DNA from: Watersipora subatra
Lineage: Eukaryota > Bryozoa > Gymnolaemata > Cheilostomatida > Watersiporidae
Assembly: GCF_963576615.1 (NCBI RefSeq)
Contig: NC_088708.1
Span: 60,685,196-60,749,195, forward strand
DNA length: 64,000 nt
Direction of reading: 5' to 3'
Shown here: in pieces, positions 1 to 13,300 of the stretch
Position numbering within the stretch: the stretch's first letter is position 1
How the letters are laid out: the number at the start of each line of letters is the position of its first letter
The notes under the pieces: model-generated
Databases searched by the model: none
What the model was told of the DNA's origin: nothing
Seen by the model: only the letters and a program-made list of their open reading frames with translations
Position numbers and translations under genes: made by a program

Positions 1-683
1 TTAGGACTCTCTTAGTGTGACGAGATAATAAAGTACTAACTATAATCTATTACAAGCTGGTAAGTAGCTGAATATTGAACCAAGAGCCTTTTCAGCATTG
101 ATATATTACAAAAATACACTAATAAATGTCTTTTCATGTCTCCATCTTTCCTTTAATACACATGTACATGCAAGTATAGAGTTCATTTTGGCGACATCGC
201 ACGTCAAGATGTATCTTATTTGTGCTAATTGAACACTATTTGTTTAGTCTAAAAAGATGCTGGAAGATAGCTGGTCTAACCAAAGTGCTGTTAATATTGC
301 AAATAGATTATCCTTGATGTATTCATTGCTCTAAGGCTAACCAGCCATATTACTTCTGTCTCAAATAGCCTTAGGTTAACTGTCAAAGGAAGCATGATAT
401 AGATTAGTGAATGATTTTTATTATAATACTTACGTGTAGACCGATGTCATTATGTTGATCACAAATTGCTACAGGTTTAACATGCATATTAAATTTTAAA
501 TTCAACATAACTATTCTTTTATGAATGAATACTATTATAATACTTGAATTCATAAGATTAGCTTTAGAAAACTATAACAAATTTTTATATTCCTTCATTT
601 TATTTTGAATAAGAACTAATCATAATAAACAGTTACATGCACACTTATTGCAGGAGTTACTATCTCATGTGTCTCGATCTTAC
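1..683. other. Intron 3' of the last visible exon
   Basis: A/T-rich non-coding sequence. I looked on the minus strand for the next phosphatase exon and saw no convincing one. No repeats of note. Confidence 0.4.
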
Positions 684-720
684 CTCGAGATGCGATATAA
701 GTGTTGTCTTTGTTCAATCC
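684..720 (-). CDS. Exon 15: microexon at start of the putative phosphatase domain
   Basis: 37 nt between acceptor AACTTTGTAG and donor G|GTAAGA, phase 0 to phase 1, reading GLNKDNTYIASR. Receptor phosphatases commonly have a small exon here, after ...EF..LP and before the NRY..I..YD.SRV segment. Phase fits exon 14. The next exon lies beyond or unseen in 1-683, so this is moderate evidence only. Confidence 0.5.
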
Positions 721-3700
721 CTACAAAGTTATAATTTACTTGGTAAGACAAAATTCATCAAACGAGTAAATAATGAAACAAGCTTATTTTACATTTAAAG
801 CATTTCAAAAGTCTTCAAGGTGGTTCTTTCTGGCACCAAAGTCATTCACGGGCAATTTAAATGTTTTCTGTGCATGCTATGCTAATACTCAAAGAAATCC
901 AATAATATGTTATTAACTATTTGATTACTTTAGAAAGAATACGCACTCTGAGTCTGGTTGCATCCGCGTAGTGGGCATAACTCTCATTTTTCCTCTCTCC
1001 GTCTGGTTCATCTTTTAATCTCAACAGTGTGACAACATTCTTCTCTAAACTTTGCAATTCCTTTAAATAACATAAAGTACAGGAGTTTGGATCATAACGG
1101 CTAGTTTTTTCAGAATATAGAAGTACTAGCTGAATGCCCTGCATTGCACAGGTAATAAAACAGCTTATTACATTACCTATATACTTTACCTACTGCATTA
1201 CCTTTACACCAAATTACCTGCAACTGTTTATAAATTGTTTTTATTACAGTTGCAATGCCAGGTGGATATTCAGCAATGAGGCCAGCTGGTCATCATTACA
1301 TTTGACACAACGTCATGCGTATTTTAACCGATGTAATGAATATCTTTACTGTTATTAATAGCTATGCTCAGCTGAACACGTAGTCTATTGGGAAAGCTGG
1401 ACCCAAGAAATTACTGTTCCGAGATCAAATCTTCTGTGAAGTGAAGTTTTCATTCCTAAAACTTTATTGCTATAACTGGACACAGCCACAACAAATAAAC
1501 CAAAGACCAACAAAAATACATTAAAATTTATACATATAGATAAGCAGTATCAATATGTCCTTGAATCAAGAATGCACTATGTTGAATGCAAACATTAGGT
1601 ACACATAAATCTATAAATGGTAGAAGATTACAACTAACTTTAAACTGTTGAGAGATGGTCATTTGGTTGTTCTCCAAAAACTGATAAAGATTGGTAGCAG
1701 ATACAGTGCCTGCATCAATTTCTGTATATACTTCTGCAATATCCTCATCACTGTCCTTAATCTCTTCATATATGTGAAAGTCTACATAACCTTCAGGCAA
1801 CTGGCTTACATGGCTGCCATCTTTATGGTAAATACTCATGATATTCGGCATCTTGATTTTTTCCGTGCTGCCTGTGGGTAAAAGTGCATATTTTTACACT
1901 TATTTAGCAATTAAATTATAATGTTGATTGAAAACAATAAGCGAAATTGCTAAATTAATAAATATGGCTCATATATAAAGTCAACCGATATGCAAGGTTA
2001 AAAATCAGCCTTTTGTTATAAAAAATAACGAATATACATACATAAAAACACATGACCAGAAATATCAACAACCACTTGACAGCAGTTTAGCTAAAAACCT
2101 AGTAAATAAAAAGGCTACATGCACTGGCCTCTTTAGTGTATGCCCTATATATCTCATTTCGCTTAAGTTTAAGCAGAAAGTTAAGCAGAAAGTTTCATTA
2201 AGTTCAGAAGTTTCACTAAGTTTCAGAAAGTTCATTAAGTTTCAGAAAGTCCATTAAGCGGAACGTTTATTAGGTACTGGCCAGTTTTTCAAAATCTATA
2301 TTTACAAATCTCAATATTTGTTGTCTGTCTGTTTGTCCTCTGTTCAGATATCTGCCTGTCCAGTTACAGCTATTGAAATCTTGGATTGAAAAGGTTGTTT
2401 ATTGCTGGATTTGAACTCATGGATGCTGCAACCAAAAGTTACAAACGACGCATTGAAACACTGAGCTATACAATCCTTAGCATTCTATTACTCTACCATA
2501 TACCGTGCACTGTATGCACATGCTAAAAGTGCACTTTTTATTATTAACTAATATTACTTTTTGCATATTTCTTTGAGATTGTTTAAAAACTAATTTTTTG
2601 CTACCATTACCTAGTTTTTAATTTGCATATATTTGTGAAGGGCCGAAATTCCAGACAGCTAACCAAGCGGTTAGTAGAAATGATAGAGAATAATTCAAAA
2701 GAGTTGAAAGTTTGAGTAGAAAAGCTGAAGGTGCACATTATGGTGGTAGAATAATAATCTGCTTTGTTGTGGCGGGTAATGGTTTGAGAAATAGGTATAT
2801 TAGTAAAAAGTTGATGATAAAAAATTAATTTAGCATAGCATCTGCTAGCTGAGGTATTGAGCACCTTTGAGATGGAAATTAATTTAGGTAAAATTTTGAG
2901 AGCAGAAGATAATGGAGATAGATCAAATAGAAAGATTAAAAAGACAGTCGTTAGAGAGGTAGAGAAAAGTAGTTTTGCGCAGTAGTAAAAAAATTAGTAG
3001 ATGGTATGACGCTATAGGTTTAATAGTTTAGCTGTAGTTTAGTTGAGGTGAGTAGAGATGTAATAAAAGCAGCTTCACTAAGCAAAACTGACTATTTTAG
3101 TTGAGACGACCAATGACAAAAAGCTGAATAGAAATCGTTGCGAGAAAAAAAGTGCTAAGGTCAAAAGACAGAAAAAGGATATATCGACGAGTATAAGGCA
3201 GCTGTCACAAAATTGGAGAATACCAAGGTATTCAGGGTAGCTGTAGAATTGTTAGCTGAGGTTCAGAAAAGACTCACTAGAAGTAGACCTGCACCCTATC
3301 ACAGGTATGCTGAAATAAGTGGATCTAGGCTTACTGCAATATCTAATTCTGTGGCACTACTCCCTGCGCAGTTTGACACGTTCCAGGAGATGTTTTTCTT
3401 GACAAAACTTGTTGCACCCACTTCTTGCAATGAGTGCAAGGTAAAAACACAAGAGACAATAGCAGTGATTTAGGAGTCATCATTGACCCTAACGTTCAAG
3501 GCCTTAGTTAAACTAAAAGCAGCAACCAGTTTTAAAGTATACAAGGAGACTCATCACATCTTACAGGGGTCATGAGTTCAAATAAAACTATTTATGTTAA
3601 TACGACTTGTGTCCATTTGCTTGCCTGTCCAAGTTTTAAAGCAGAAACAAACTGTAAGCAACAATCAGCTCTAAAGTATAACAGGAGACTCATTACATCG

Positions 3701-6700
3701 TAACACGGGTGATGAGTTCAAATAAAACTCTTTACTATAATAAGAGCTGTGTGCCTTTGCCCGCCTGTCTTAAAAGCTAGAAAAAAAAACTGCACCAGAC
3801 AGGATTCAAACTCACGACTCTTAGCTTCAAGAACCAATGTTCTAACAGCTGCACAAATCAACCACCAGATACCTTCACAGAATAATTGTGCGGATATTGA
3901 TTTAGTGCACTTTAGCAGCACACATCATGATCCCTCACAACACCCTGAAATGCCAGGGTAGATACACTACAGATAGTAGAAACGCAGCCATGAACGTATG
4001 CTTTATGTTAACATACATTACAATACTCCACAACCTTTGAATGCATTAGGAATATAGTCTTACCCGCTGTTGTGTCTTTAGACCTACTCGGTCTCATATC
4101 TATTGCCTGCTTATCATTGTAGGATACTTGGAAATTCTTTGCTCGCTGAAAAAAGTGAAAGTGCAATAGTCTTTTGTATCATGGCTAATATGAAACATAA
4201 AATTTTAAGTTTTATCTCAAAGTAATCGTATAAACTTAGGAAATCTGTATGTTAGACACAGAAGCAGTCTGTTTGCGTTAACTAACAACTGCTTCATATG
4301 CTGTTGCAATATCTTAAACTCTGTTTTTTACCTCATCTTGTAAGTAGCTGTCTCTGGAGGCTCCTGAAGGCTGACATATATCATATTTATGAGTGTCACC
4401 TCCTGTATTTAACATCTTAGTATAATCTTCCATGCTTGGAGCTACAACCACACGGATTTAAATTTGTGTATCCATTATATAATAACTGTTTAAAAAAAAA
4501 TCACTTTGTTGGTATAACCTACATTTAAACAAGATTGAAAATTCATCTACATGTCTAAAATGGAGTTAGCAATAACTTTCTGAAAAGATGAAGAAGGTTG
4601 ATTAAAAGTCTATCAAGTAAACAACAAAAAGGTCAGTCAGAGCATCTTATATAAAGTAGAGGTAAAAATTTGTAAAGAGGCTGACACAAGAGGGAAATAA
4701 CTAGCCAAATCATTTGTTAGGAGAGCGGTTTAGATCTTAGCTAAACACTTGACAACAAAGTACTCAATAAATGAATGGTGGAAAACATACAACCAGATCT
4801 TAAGTGATGCTTTACAAAAGCCATTCACCACTGTTTTATCACTAATAATGACCATTAGCTTGATTCATAAAAAGGGAGTAGTTGTGTTTGTGAATCAAAT
4901 CAAGAGATTCATCTTCCACCCTAATAAGTAACGCCAGCTAACTCTTTCATGTAATGATTTTGCTTAGATTAGTTGTCACGTTTGGTTGCTGACTTGTATT
5001 GTTTGTATGTGAAGATTATTAGATTTATTGCTAGATTCCTTCAAAAGCTGAAATGGCTACTTGTTTTTGATTGATCTAGCTATTCAGGATTTAGGCAAAA
5101 AAGACCACATTTTCCAAATATATATGCGCTGAGATCATAAATAAATCGGGTAAGTTTTAGTACAGACTAACTAAAATATAAATGATCAACTGTATATTCA
5201 ATCGAGAAAAAACTATTTGATTCGAATAATGCTGGCTGCCTGTTGAATACGCCAAAAACAACATTATAATCTGTCAATTACTCAATTGTGTTGATAACTA
5301 AAAATTTCCAAATACAAATGCATACACATTTTTATAGCTCACGTACCTATATCAGGGTCACTGAATAAAATTCAACATGGGGTAGAAACACGGAGTACAG
5401 TTGACAGAGAATATAACAGTTGCACAGAGTAGAAGAGATCGATGAAAGTTAAGGAAGTATGAAGAGGGTAAAGGATAAGTGTAAGAGAGGGTATAGATCA
5501 CATGAGAAATCAGACAGTAGCATTACTTTGTGAAGTTGTACATGTAACGAGAAGGTAATGATTAACAGATATAAAACATCACTGAACTGAACATGAGCAA
5601 AATCATAAGCTCTCTACGTATTTACACTTCTTCAACAACCAGAGTCAGTTCTAAGTTTAAGATGAAAAGCAACATAGGATATCCTGGTTACACGTTACAC
5701 TTATAGCATGGTCGCAGGGGTCAAGAAATGCTTCATGCTATTATACAATCATATAATAATGTGTATAGCAACAGTCATAGTAAATCAAACAAATAAACTT
5801 ACTTGCTGTAGTTTCCTCCAATAAATTATTATTTATTACTCTGGTTGTTTTTTTCTTGTTTTTTTCTGTAATCTTTGGATTACCTGTTAACTGGGAAAAT
5901 ATAAAAATTCATTGACATTTTTACAAGTACATGGTACCTAGTTAAATATGTTGTTTAGCTTTGTAAAAAGAGAGTGAGCCACAGCTCTCTAAAATACATT
6001 CTCGAAGTGATACTAAACTTCATTTTTCTATCATTTTTGGTGTTTAAATACAAGTATAGTTTCTAACAATAAAACATAAAGTAGGTTAAGTTCTTAGCTA
6101 TTAAAGCGCATCTTAATCTACAACTTACCAGCGGTTCATTATTGAGAGGGTGTTGAGAGTCTGCTCCAAGGTCTTGGTGATGAGGTACAGGAATTTCATA
6201 GAGACTTGAGTTCGAAGCTTCTGAATCACCATTGGCATAAAGGGCGTTTTTGACTTGAAAAGGAACAAGTGGCTCTCCTGCATTATCCTGTACATCTGCA
6301 TGAAGAGACCAGTTATAAATGTGTCCAGACAACATCAGATTAAAATGGTACACCTGGTATGGTAAGTCTAATCAAATGTGCATTCTACTGTATAATTGGT
6401 CAGTGAGCTGCTTACAATAACATATTCTTGTTCTGAAGCTCTGAAATTTATTTAACCATTACTTTAAGAAATGAAACTTTTCTTAAAATATAGAAAAATA
6501 TTTAAATGACCAGGTTACACAAGCCTTCATATGCCCATGCTGGAGTTTTCAGTTTTTTATCTTTTTTAAATCTAACTTTTGGGCACATTTTATTTTACAA
6601 GATAGATTTTTAACTATAAAACAAGATTCCAAGTTTAATTGAAAATAAAAATTTTTTCAATGTGATATAAGTCATAAATATACACCTGCTTATATTGTGA

Positions 6701-7241
6701 ATATTATTTTCAAAGACTCTAAGTTGCAAAGTTGGCAGCCTAAACATTTACAGCATGGAGCTTTTTAGATTTTGTTTTGTTTTAAAAAACTCATATAACA
6801 AAAATATCGCCAAGGTCTTAGAGACCTTGGCAATATTCTGATTAATTAGCGTACTATAGACAGTCAGTGATGCGAACCAGTCTGATGACCTCTCTTTATG
6901 TACTTTGCATGAGCGAGGTTTATGGGCATGAAAGTGTAAGACTGTTTTAATTTTACTTCCAGTCTTTATGATGACCCCCCTACTCATTTGATATTTTGTG
7001 AAAACACATTATTTATGCTCAGTTTTTGTAAAAATATTTTTGCAGAGTACATGAGTTATAAAAATTGGGCATAAACTTTAGCACAATTTGTACCGCTCAC
7101 TAGCAAGACAAGACCAATGGATTCAGTAGTGTAAAATTGAAAGTTGTGAGAGTTGCACAGAAACACGAGATAACATCTTATAGTGGACTACGTTTGGTGA
7201 AAGGTTCTGCCATTTTTATGTCAAACTTGCTTCATTGACAG

Positions 7242-7334
<93 letters not shown>

Positions 7335-10300
7335 TTGTCAATGAATCAGAAACCCTGGCTTAATATCTTGATTAATAGTCAATATTTTAAGAAAGGGTAG
7401 TTAAAACTTGTCTCATGTTCCTATGATCTTAACAAAATGTTTTTATAAGAAAGGTTTGCTGGTCAATCATTAATCTATGGAGTTATAACCATATTTATCA
7501 CGTGTTGCCGAGAGTGGCGCATAAAGAGTGATAACTCCAGGTTTGTTAATACTTGTATGCCTTGAATAGACAATAGACCTTTTTAGATATTTTACTACAC
7601 AGACCCTTCTAATATGCCATGAGAATTCACCTTTTAAACTAAAAGCTTTCCCTGTATTACATGTTAAGGCATTAATAATTACAATGTCTTTGACTCATTC
7701 TACATGGAGCCCACAAAGGAAACTAAGTACTTACATGCGGTAGAGCTCGTTGCCATGTCAGCTTGCCAAACATTCACTGCACTTTCATTTTTCTTTCTAT
7801 TTAAAACAGAAAAATGTTATCAACCTGTGAAGTGGTCTGATTACATGAATCAATTAAAAATAACAAAGCTTTCACCGTTGTGTTAAAGATAACTTTGACA
7901 TTTTCATTGGTGGGGTACCCAAATACAAAATCTACTTATTGTTTTTAATTTTCAGGCTAAACAAATGAGTTTACCAAAGATGTGTACATCTTATAAGCAA
8001 TAAAACGGCATGTTAGAAATCATATGATAAATGTGTGTCTTGAAGGTTCTAGGAAATTATTTCAATAAATGCTAGCTAAAAAAAGCAATTTTTTTAGCTA
8101 TGCGCAGTGGCGGTTACAATGCTTCTAACTCCAATATATTCATATTATTCATATTAGCCTGTGCACCATTAAGAATCTTAAAATACTACAAAATACAAGT
8201 TTGAGTGCAACCACTAAAAATGTTCATATAATTTCCCATCAAAGCTTGTGGCCTACCTCAAGCGTCTCCGACGGAGTAAAAGGGCCAGAGTAATGCCAAT
8301 AATTAAAAGAGCAGCAATGCCACCAGCTGTTCCTCCAAAAAGAACCCCATTTCTAGTTGGCGTCATACTTTGAGCCTCTGAGTAACAACAATAGATAATT
8401 TAAAGGAAACAGTTCTGATGCAGAATGAATCATAATAAATTAAAAAAATTATTATATGGCGAATGTCATGCTGGCAGGAGTTCCTAATGCAATAACAATA
8501 ACAACCGCAATCACAGTATTTTCAATTACTATTAATACATTCTGTGGTAAATTTTTAGCCCACCTATTTCTACCTGCCAGTTGGGAGATGAAGTAAAATC
8601 AAACACTTCTTCAGTAACTGGTTTCAATCCAATATAGAATGTATAGTTGTCCGTGTGTAGAGGTATGTTCACGTATCCACCATACGCATTATTGTCTCCA
8701 ACTGTGAATTTATCAGAGAGTCTACTAATGGGAAGCTCAGCTGTAATGTATGAGTCATTACTGATCTGTATGTCAGTGCTGCTTAGCTCCCTGTTGACCG
8801 TGGAGTTTGTTTGAACAGCTATTAACAAGCTTTCATATCCTTCCGGTAAATGGAGGTTGAGAGGTGTTGGTAGGGTTAGAGTTACTAGTGTGTTATTAAC
8901 TACTGGCTCTTTTTCAGAGAAGCTCCACTCAATTGCTAAAATTATAAATGATTTTCATCCCTGACTAAGTATGAATGAGTTTCATATAAACAAATTAATA
9001 ATGATTATGAATGAGTATAAGTACTATGTAACCATTACATTTAAAGCATGTCAATGAACATATGATCTAAATTAGGCCTGCAAATAAAATTATTTATGTT
9101 CCTCTTCTGAAAAATCTTTATCATTGGTAGTAAATGTGATATACCGGTGATTTATTGATATTATAAAATAATAAAATAAATAAATAAATTTTGCATTGTT
9201 TAAAATGCTACTAAAGCTGGTTTGATTACATAACATCAACATTTTCACCGGAAGGAAATCGAATTCAGTGACTTTTACGCCTTGAAGAACAAGTCTACTG
9301 TTTAAGGCACTGCATAAAATGCAACGATCTTTATGGAGTTAAAGAATGATTGCTTTATGATTCTCAAGATTAGATGAGCATTAATTATGACAAACCAGTA
9401 TTAAAGCTTGTTGCACCTAAACTTTAGATTATGAACCTAAGCCAAACTAGATAACACAAAAAATGCCTCCGCAAGAAATACATTGTAATAAAAATAGTAA
9501 AATGCATATTACGCATAACAAAATGTAAGCTGTTCCATAGTATATGTAAAAGGTGAATGTAGGTATTTAAAATGCTTTGTTGTTAGGAATTGTAGAAAAA
9601 CCAACTTGTGTAAAATGCTGTAATATTTATTTAAATAGGAAATAGATAGTCATTCTTACCTGTTGGTTTAGTCCAAAAATATTCGTAATCCGACCACTGG
9701 CCATATCCATTTGACAAATGTGCTCTCACTTTGCAGCGATACTGAACTTGGACAAACAGTGATGTGACATTTGCAGACAAGTTATCCTCCATTAAACTGA
9801 AACTTGAAATGTTAGCAGTAGGATTGTATGTTTTGTCCCTGATAGAACAATAGATCTGTCAATCATATAAACAACAAAACAATAGCATTTGCAAGCTGGC
9901 ACCTCATCTTAATGCTGTAATAATTAATAAGGCTTAGAAGAAGTTGCTTTAGGTTTAGTAAAATGCACTCAGAAAGTGTAAAGCTTAAAAAAAATTGTCA
10001 GGTTGCTAGTCACGAATTTAAACTACTAACAAAGTAAGCATTCCTACTATAACATTTTAGTGATGGTTGATTTTAATACCGTTTTTCACAACTGGCCAAA
10101 AGACGTTATAGTAGTTAGCCTACAGTAAAAGACCTTCGTCTTATTTCTTCTACTGTTTGGGACAATCAAAAAAGTGGATTATGAAAACCATTGTTTATAA
10201 AACTGAAAAAAGAGAACCAGCTATGTTCAGATAATCGTCGAAAAGAACTTTTTCAAACTTAATACACTGGACCAATTTGATGGTAGCAGTAGTCATGTCC

Positions 10301-13300
10301 ATTTTAGGAACAGACAAACAGGTTTTCTGGTAAATAAAAGTATTGCTCTGGTGTTACATGTATAGTAAACCTCTGCAGTGATAAAAAGTTTATAGGCATC
10401 ATGAAAACTAACGCAAGCTCAATACTTTTAGACTAACAAATCTATTTAAACAGATTGTGTCTAGCAGTAACATAGCTTATGCTCATGAGGGTCATAAAAC
10501 AAGATTTTATACAGAAAATAAGTAAATGATGATAATCATCATTTGAAAAACTGAGCAAGGAGAACTAGCCATGTTTAAATGAATATTAACAACAAACTGT
10601 TTAAAACTGATTAGGCTGAAGTGGGGGTAGCAGTAACAATGTATTTATGGTAGCGGTAACAATGTATTTATGGTAGCAGTAACAATGTATTTATGGTAGC
10701 AGTAACAATGTATTTATGGTAGCGGTAACAATGTATTTATGGTAGCGGTAACAATGTATTTATGGTAGCAGTAAAAATGTATTTATGGTAGCAGTAACAA
10801 TGTATTTATGGTAGCAGTAACAATGTATTTATGGTAGCAGTAACAATGTATTTATGGTAGCAGTAACAATGTATTTATGGTAGCAGTAACAATGTATTTA
10901 TGGTAGCAGTAACAATGTATTTATGGTAGCAGTAACAATGTATTTATGGTAGCAGTAACAATGTACGTGTACACTCATAAAACAAAATTGGTAAAATTTG
11001 GATGAAATAAGACTCTCTTATTCAACTTGTGAGCTGGTAAATAATAGAGGTTACCTGTTAACTTGTTAAGACAAGTAAATAACAAGTCTAAAGGTGTGAG
11101 AGTAAGTTCATACAAAACTTGATTAGAAAAATATATATTGAAAGACCTGTGATACTGTAAAGAATGACTCTACCTCATAGCTATGGACATAAGAGTTATT
11201 CTTTAGGTTATCAGGTATTATCCACTCCAAAAGTGCTGAGTTTGAAATTCTTAATGTTGCAGGCGCAATCACGGGCTTTGTAGGGACTAGAAAACATCAA
11301 GAAATAGCATAAATGATGACATCACTAGTGAGTATACAAATAAGTTGTTATAAGACGTTAGTTAATGGAACTGTTCACAATTCTTTCTATAGTCAGAGTA
11401 ATGTAAATTTTTTACTTGAATGAAACCAGTAAGGTTCTGTAAAAACTAGAAATGAACTTCAATTAGCAAAAACTAAACTTTCTCTGGTAAGTATGTGAAT
11501 ATGTTGTAATACAACTATGTTTTATTAAAGATGGTTTTAACATTCGTCCAACCAATGTGTTATCACATATACTTTTTAAATGATTACCAAATAACTCTTT
11601 AATAAAATCTGTCAAAGTCTAGCTTTTGAACCAACTCGTAGCTTGCACAGAAGTCAATAATTTTACACATAGTGCTGTTTATGTAAACACATGCCAGTCT
11701 ATGCATATTCTAAAATGATGCATGTCTAGAAAGACTTTCTTTATTATGCAAACAAATCTATAGCTGCATGTGAGAAAGTGGAACAATACTATACAGAGTA
11801 GTATGGACACTTTATACATACCATCTATCATCACTTTATACATACCGTCTATCATCACTTTTTACATACCATCTATCATCACTTTATACATACCATCTAT
11901 CATCACTTTATACATACCATCTATCATCACTTTATACATACCATCTATCATCACTTTATACATACCATCTATCATTACTTTATACATACCATCTATCATC
12001 ACTTTATACATACCATCTATCATCACTTTATACATACCATCTATCATAACTTTATGCATACCATCTATCATCACTTTATACATACCATCTATCATAACTT
12101 TATACATACAATCTATCATCACTTTATACATACCATCTATCATCACTTTACACATACCATCTATCATCACTTTATACATACCATCTATCATCACTTTATA
12201 CATACCATCTATCATAACTTTATGCATACCATCTATCATCACTTTATACATACCATCTATCATCACTTTATACATACCTATCTCTATCTGCCAGTTGGGA
12301 GATGAAGCTAACTCAAACACTTCCTCAGTAACTGGCTTCAGTCCAATGTAGAACGTGTAGTTGCCCATGTTTAAGGGCCAGTTATACATGTAGTATCTCC
12401 CCCCACCATAGTCTCCAACTGTGAACTCATCAGAGAGTCTACTAACGGCAAGCTGTGCTATGATGTATGAGTCAGACCTGTTGTTTACGTCAGCGTTGGT
12501 AAGTTTACTACTGATGGTAAAAGATCTCTGAACAGCTATAAAAAAGCTCTCATATCCCGCTGTTGAATTGAGGTTTAGAGGCGTTGGAGGTGTTAAAATC
12601 ACTCGCCTGCCATCAACAGTTGATTCATTGAGGAAAATCCATTCAACTTCTAGAACATAAACAGTGAGTACTTGAACACAGTATGTCCTAGGATGAACTT
12701 CTCTCTATTAGCTACAATGACTCCTTATGCTAGAGAATATTGTACTCTAGGAGCTAATGCATTTTATTAGTATATAAGAAACTAGCATACTAGCATACTA
12801 AATTTACAAACTCACTATTTGGTTTCGTCCAAAATATGAGGGGCCTGGTCCACTGTCCTTGCCTCTTTGACGTTAGAGCGCTTACATAACATCTGTACTG
12901 TACTTGAGGGTAGAGTGATGTAAGATTTATTGGAGGTTGTGTAAAATTCAAAGACGGAAGAGAGTTTCGTTTTTCCGAAGGATTGAATGTGTCGTTGCGG
13001 ATGTCACAATATAGCTACAACACAATGTGAATATCTGTAAAACTTAAAAGCTGGGTTGTGTGTATATTAATTATACATACATGTATATGCTGTAGGTGAG
13101 AGTCATTCAGCCATGTACACACAAAAATATACAGAATGAAACAACCAAGAGTATAGGCGTATAAAGTCAAAAATTATAATGACCAACTTCATGGTTTGGC
13201 TTTAAACTATGAAATATTATAGATATATTATGTTATATACAAATTATATATATTATCCAACTTTTATTTTGTATTTTAGAATGTATAATTTATATGTTTT

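Noticed and set aside
917..1144. Minus-strand frame of 75 codons between exons 14 and 15
   Set aside because: No phosphatase motif, no splice sites in the required phase, and exons 14 and 15 join directly in phase.
10626..10965. CRISPR-like regular repeat
   Set aside because: Units are directly adjacent with no unique spacers, and the genome is eukaryotic; it is a minisatellite. The same holds for 14,040-14,400 and 33,106-33,580.
11770..12351. Plus-strand YIPSIIT repeat frame
   Set aside because: Antisense shadow of the 24-bp minisatellite; the receptor frame on the minus strand explains the region.
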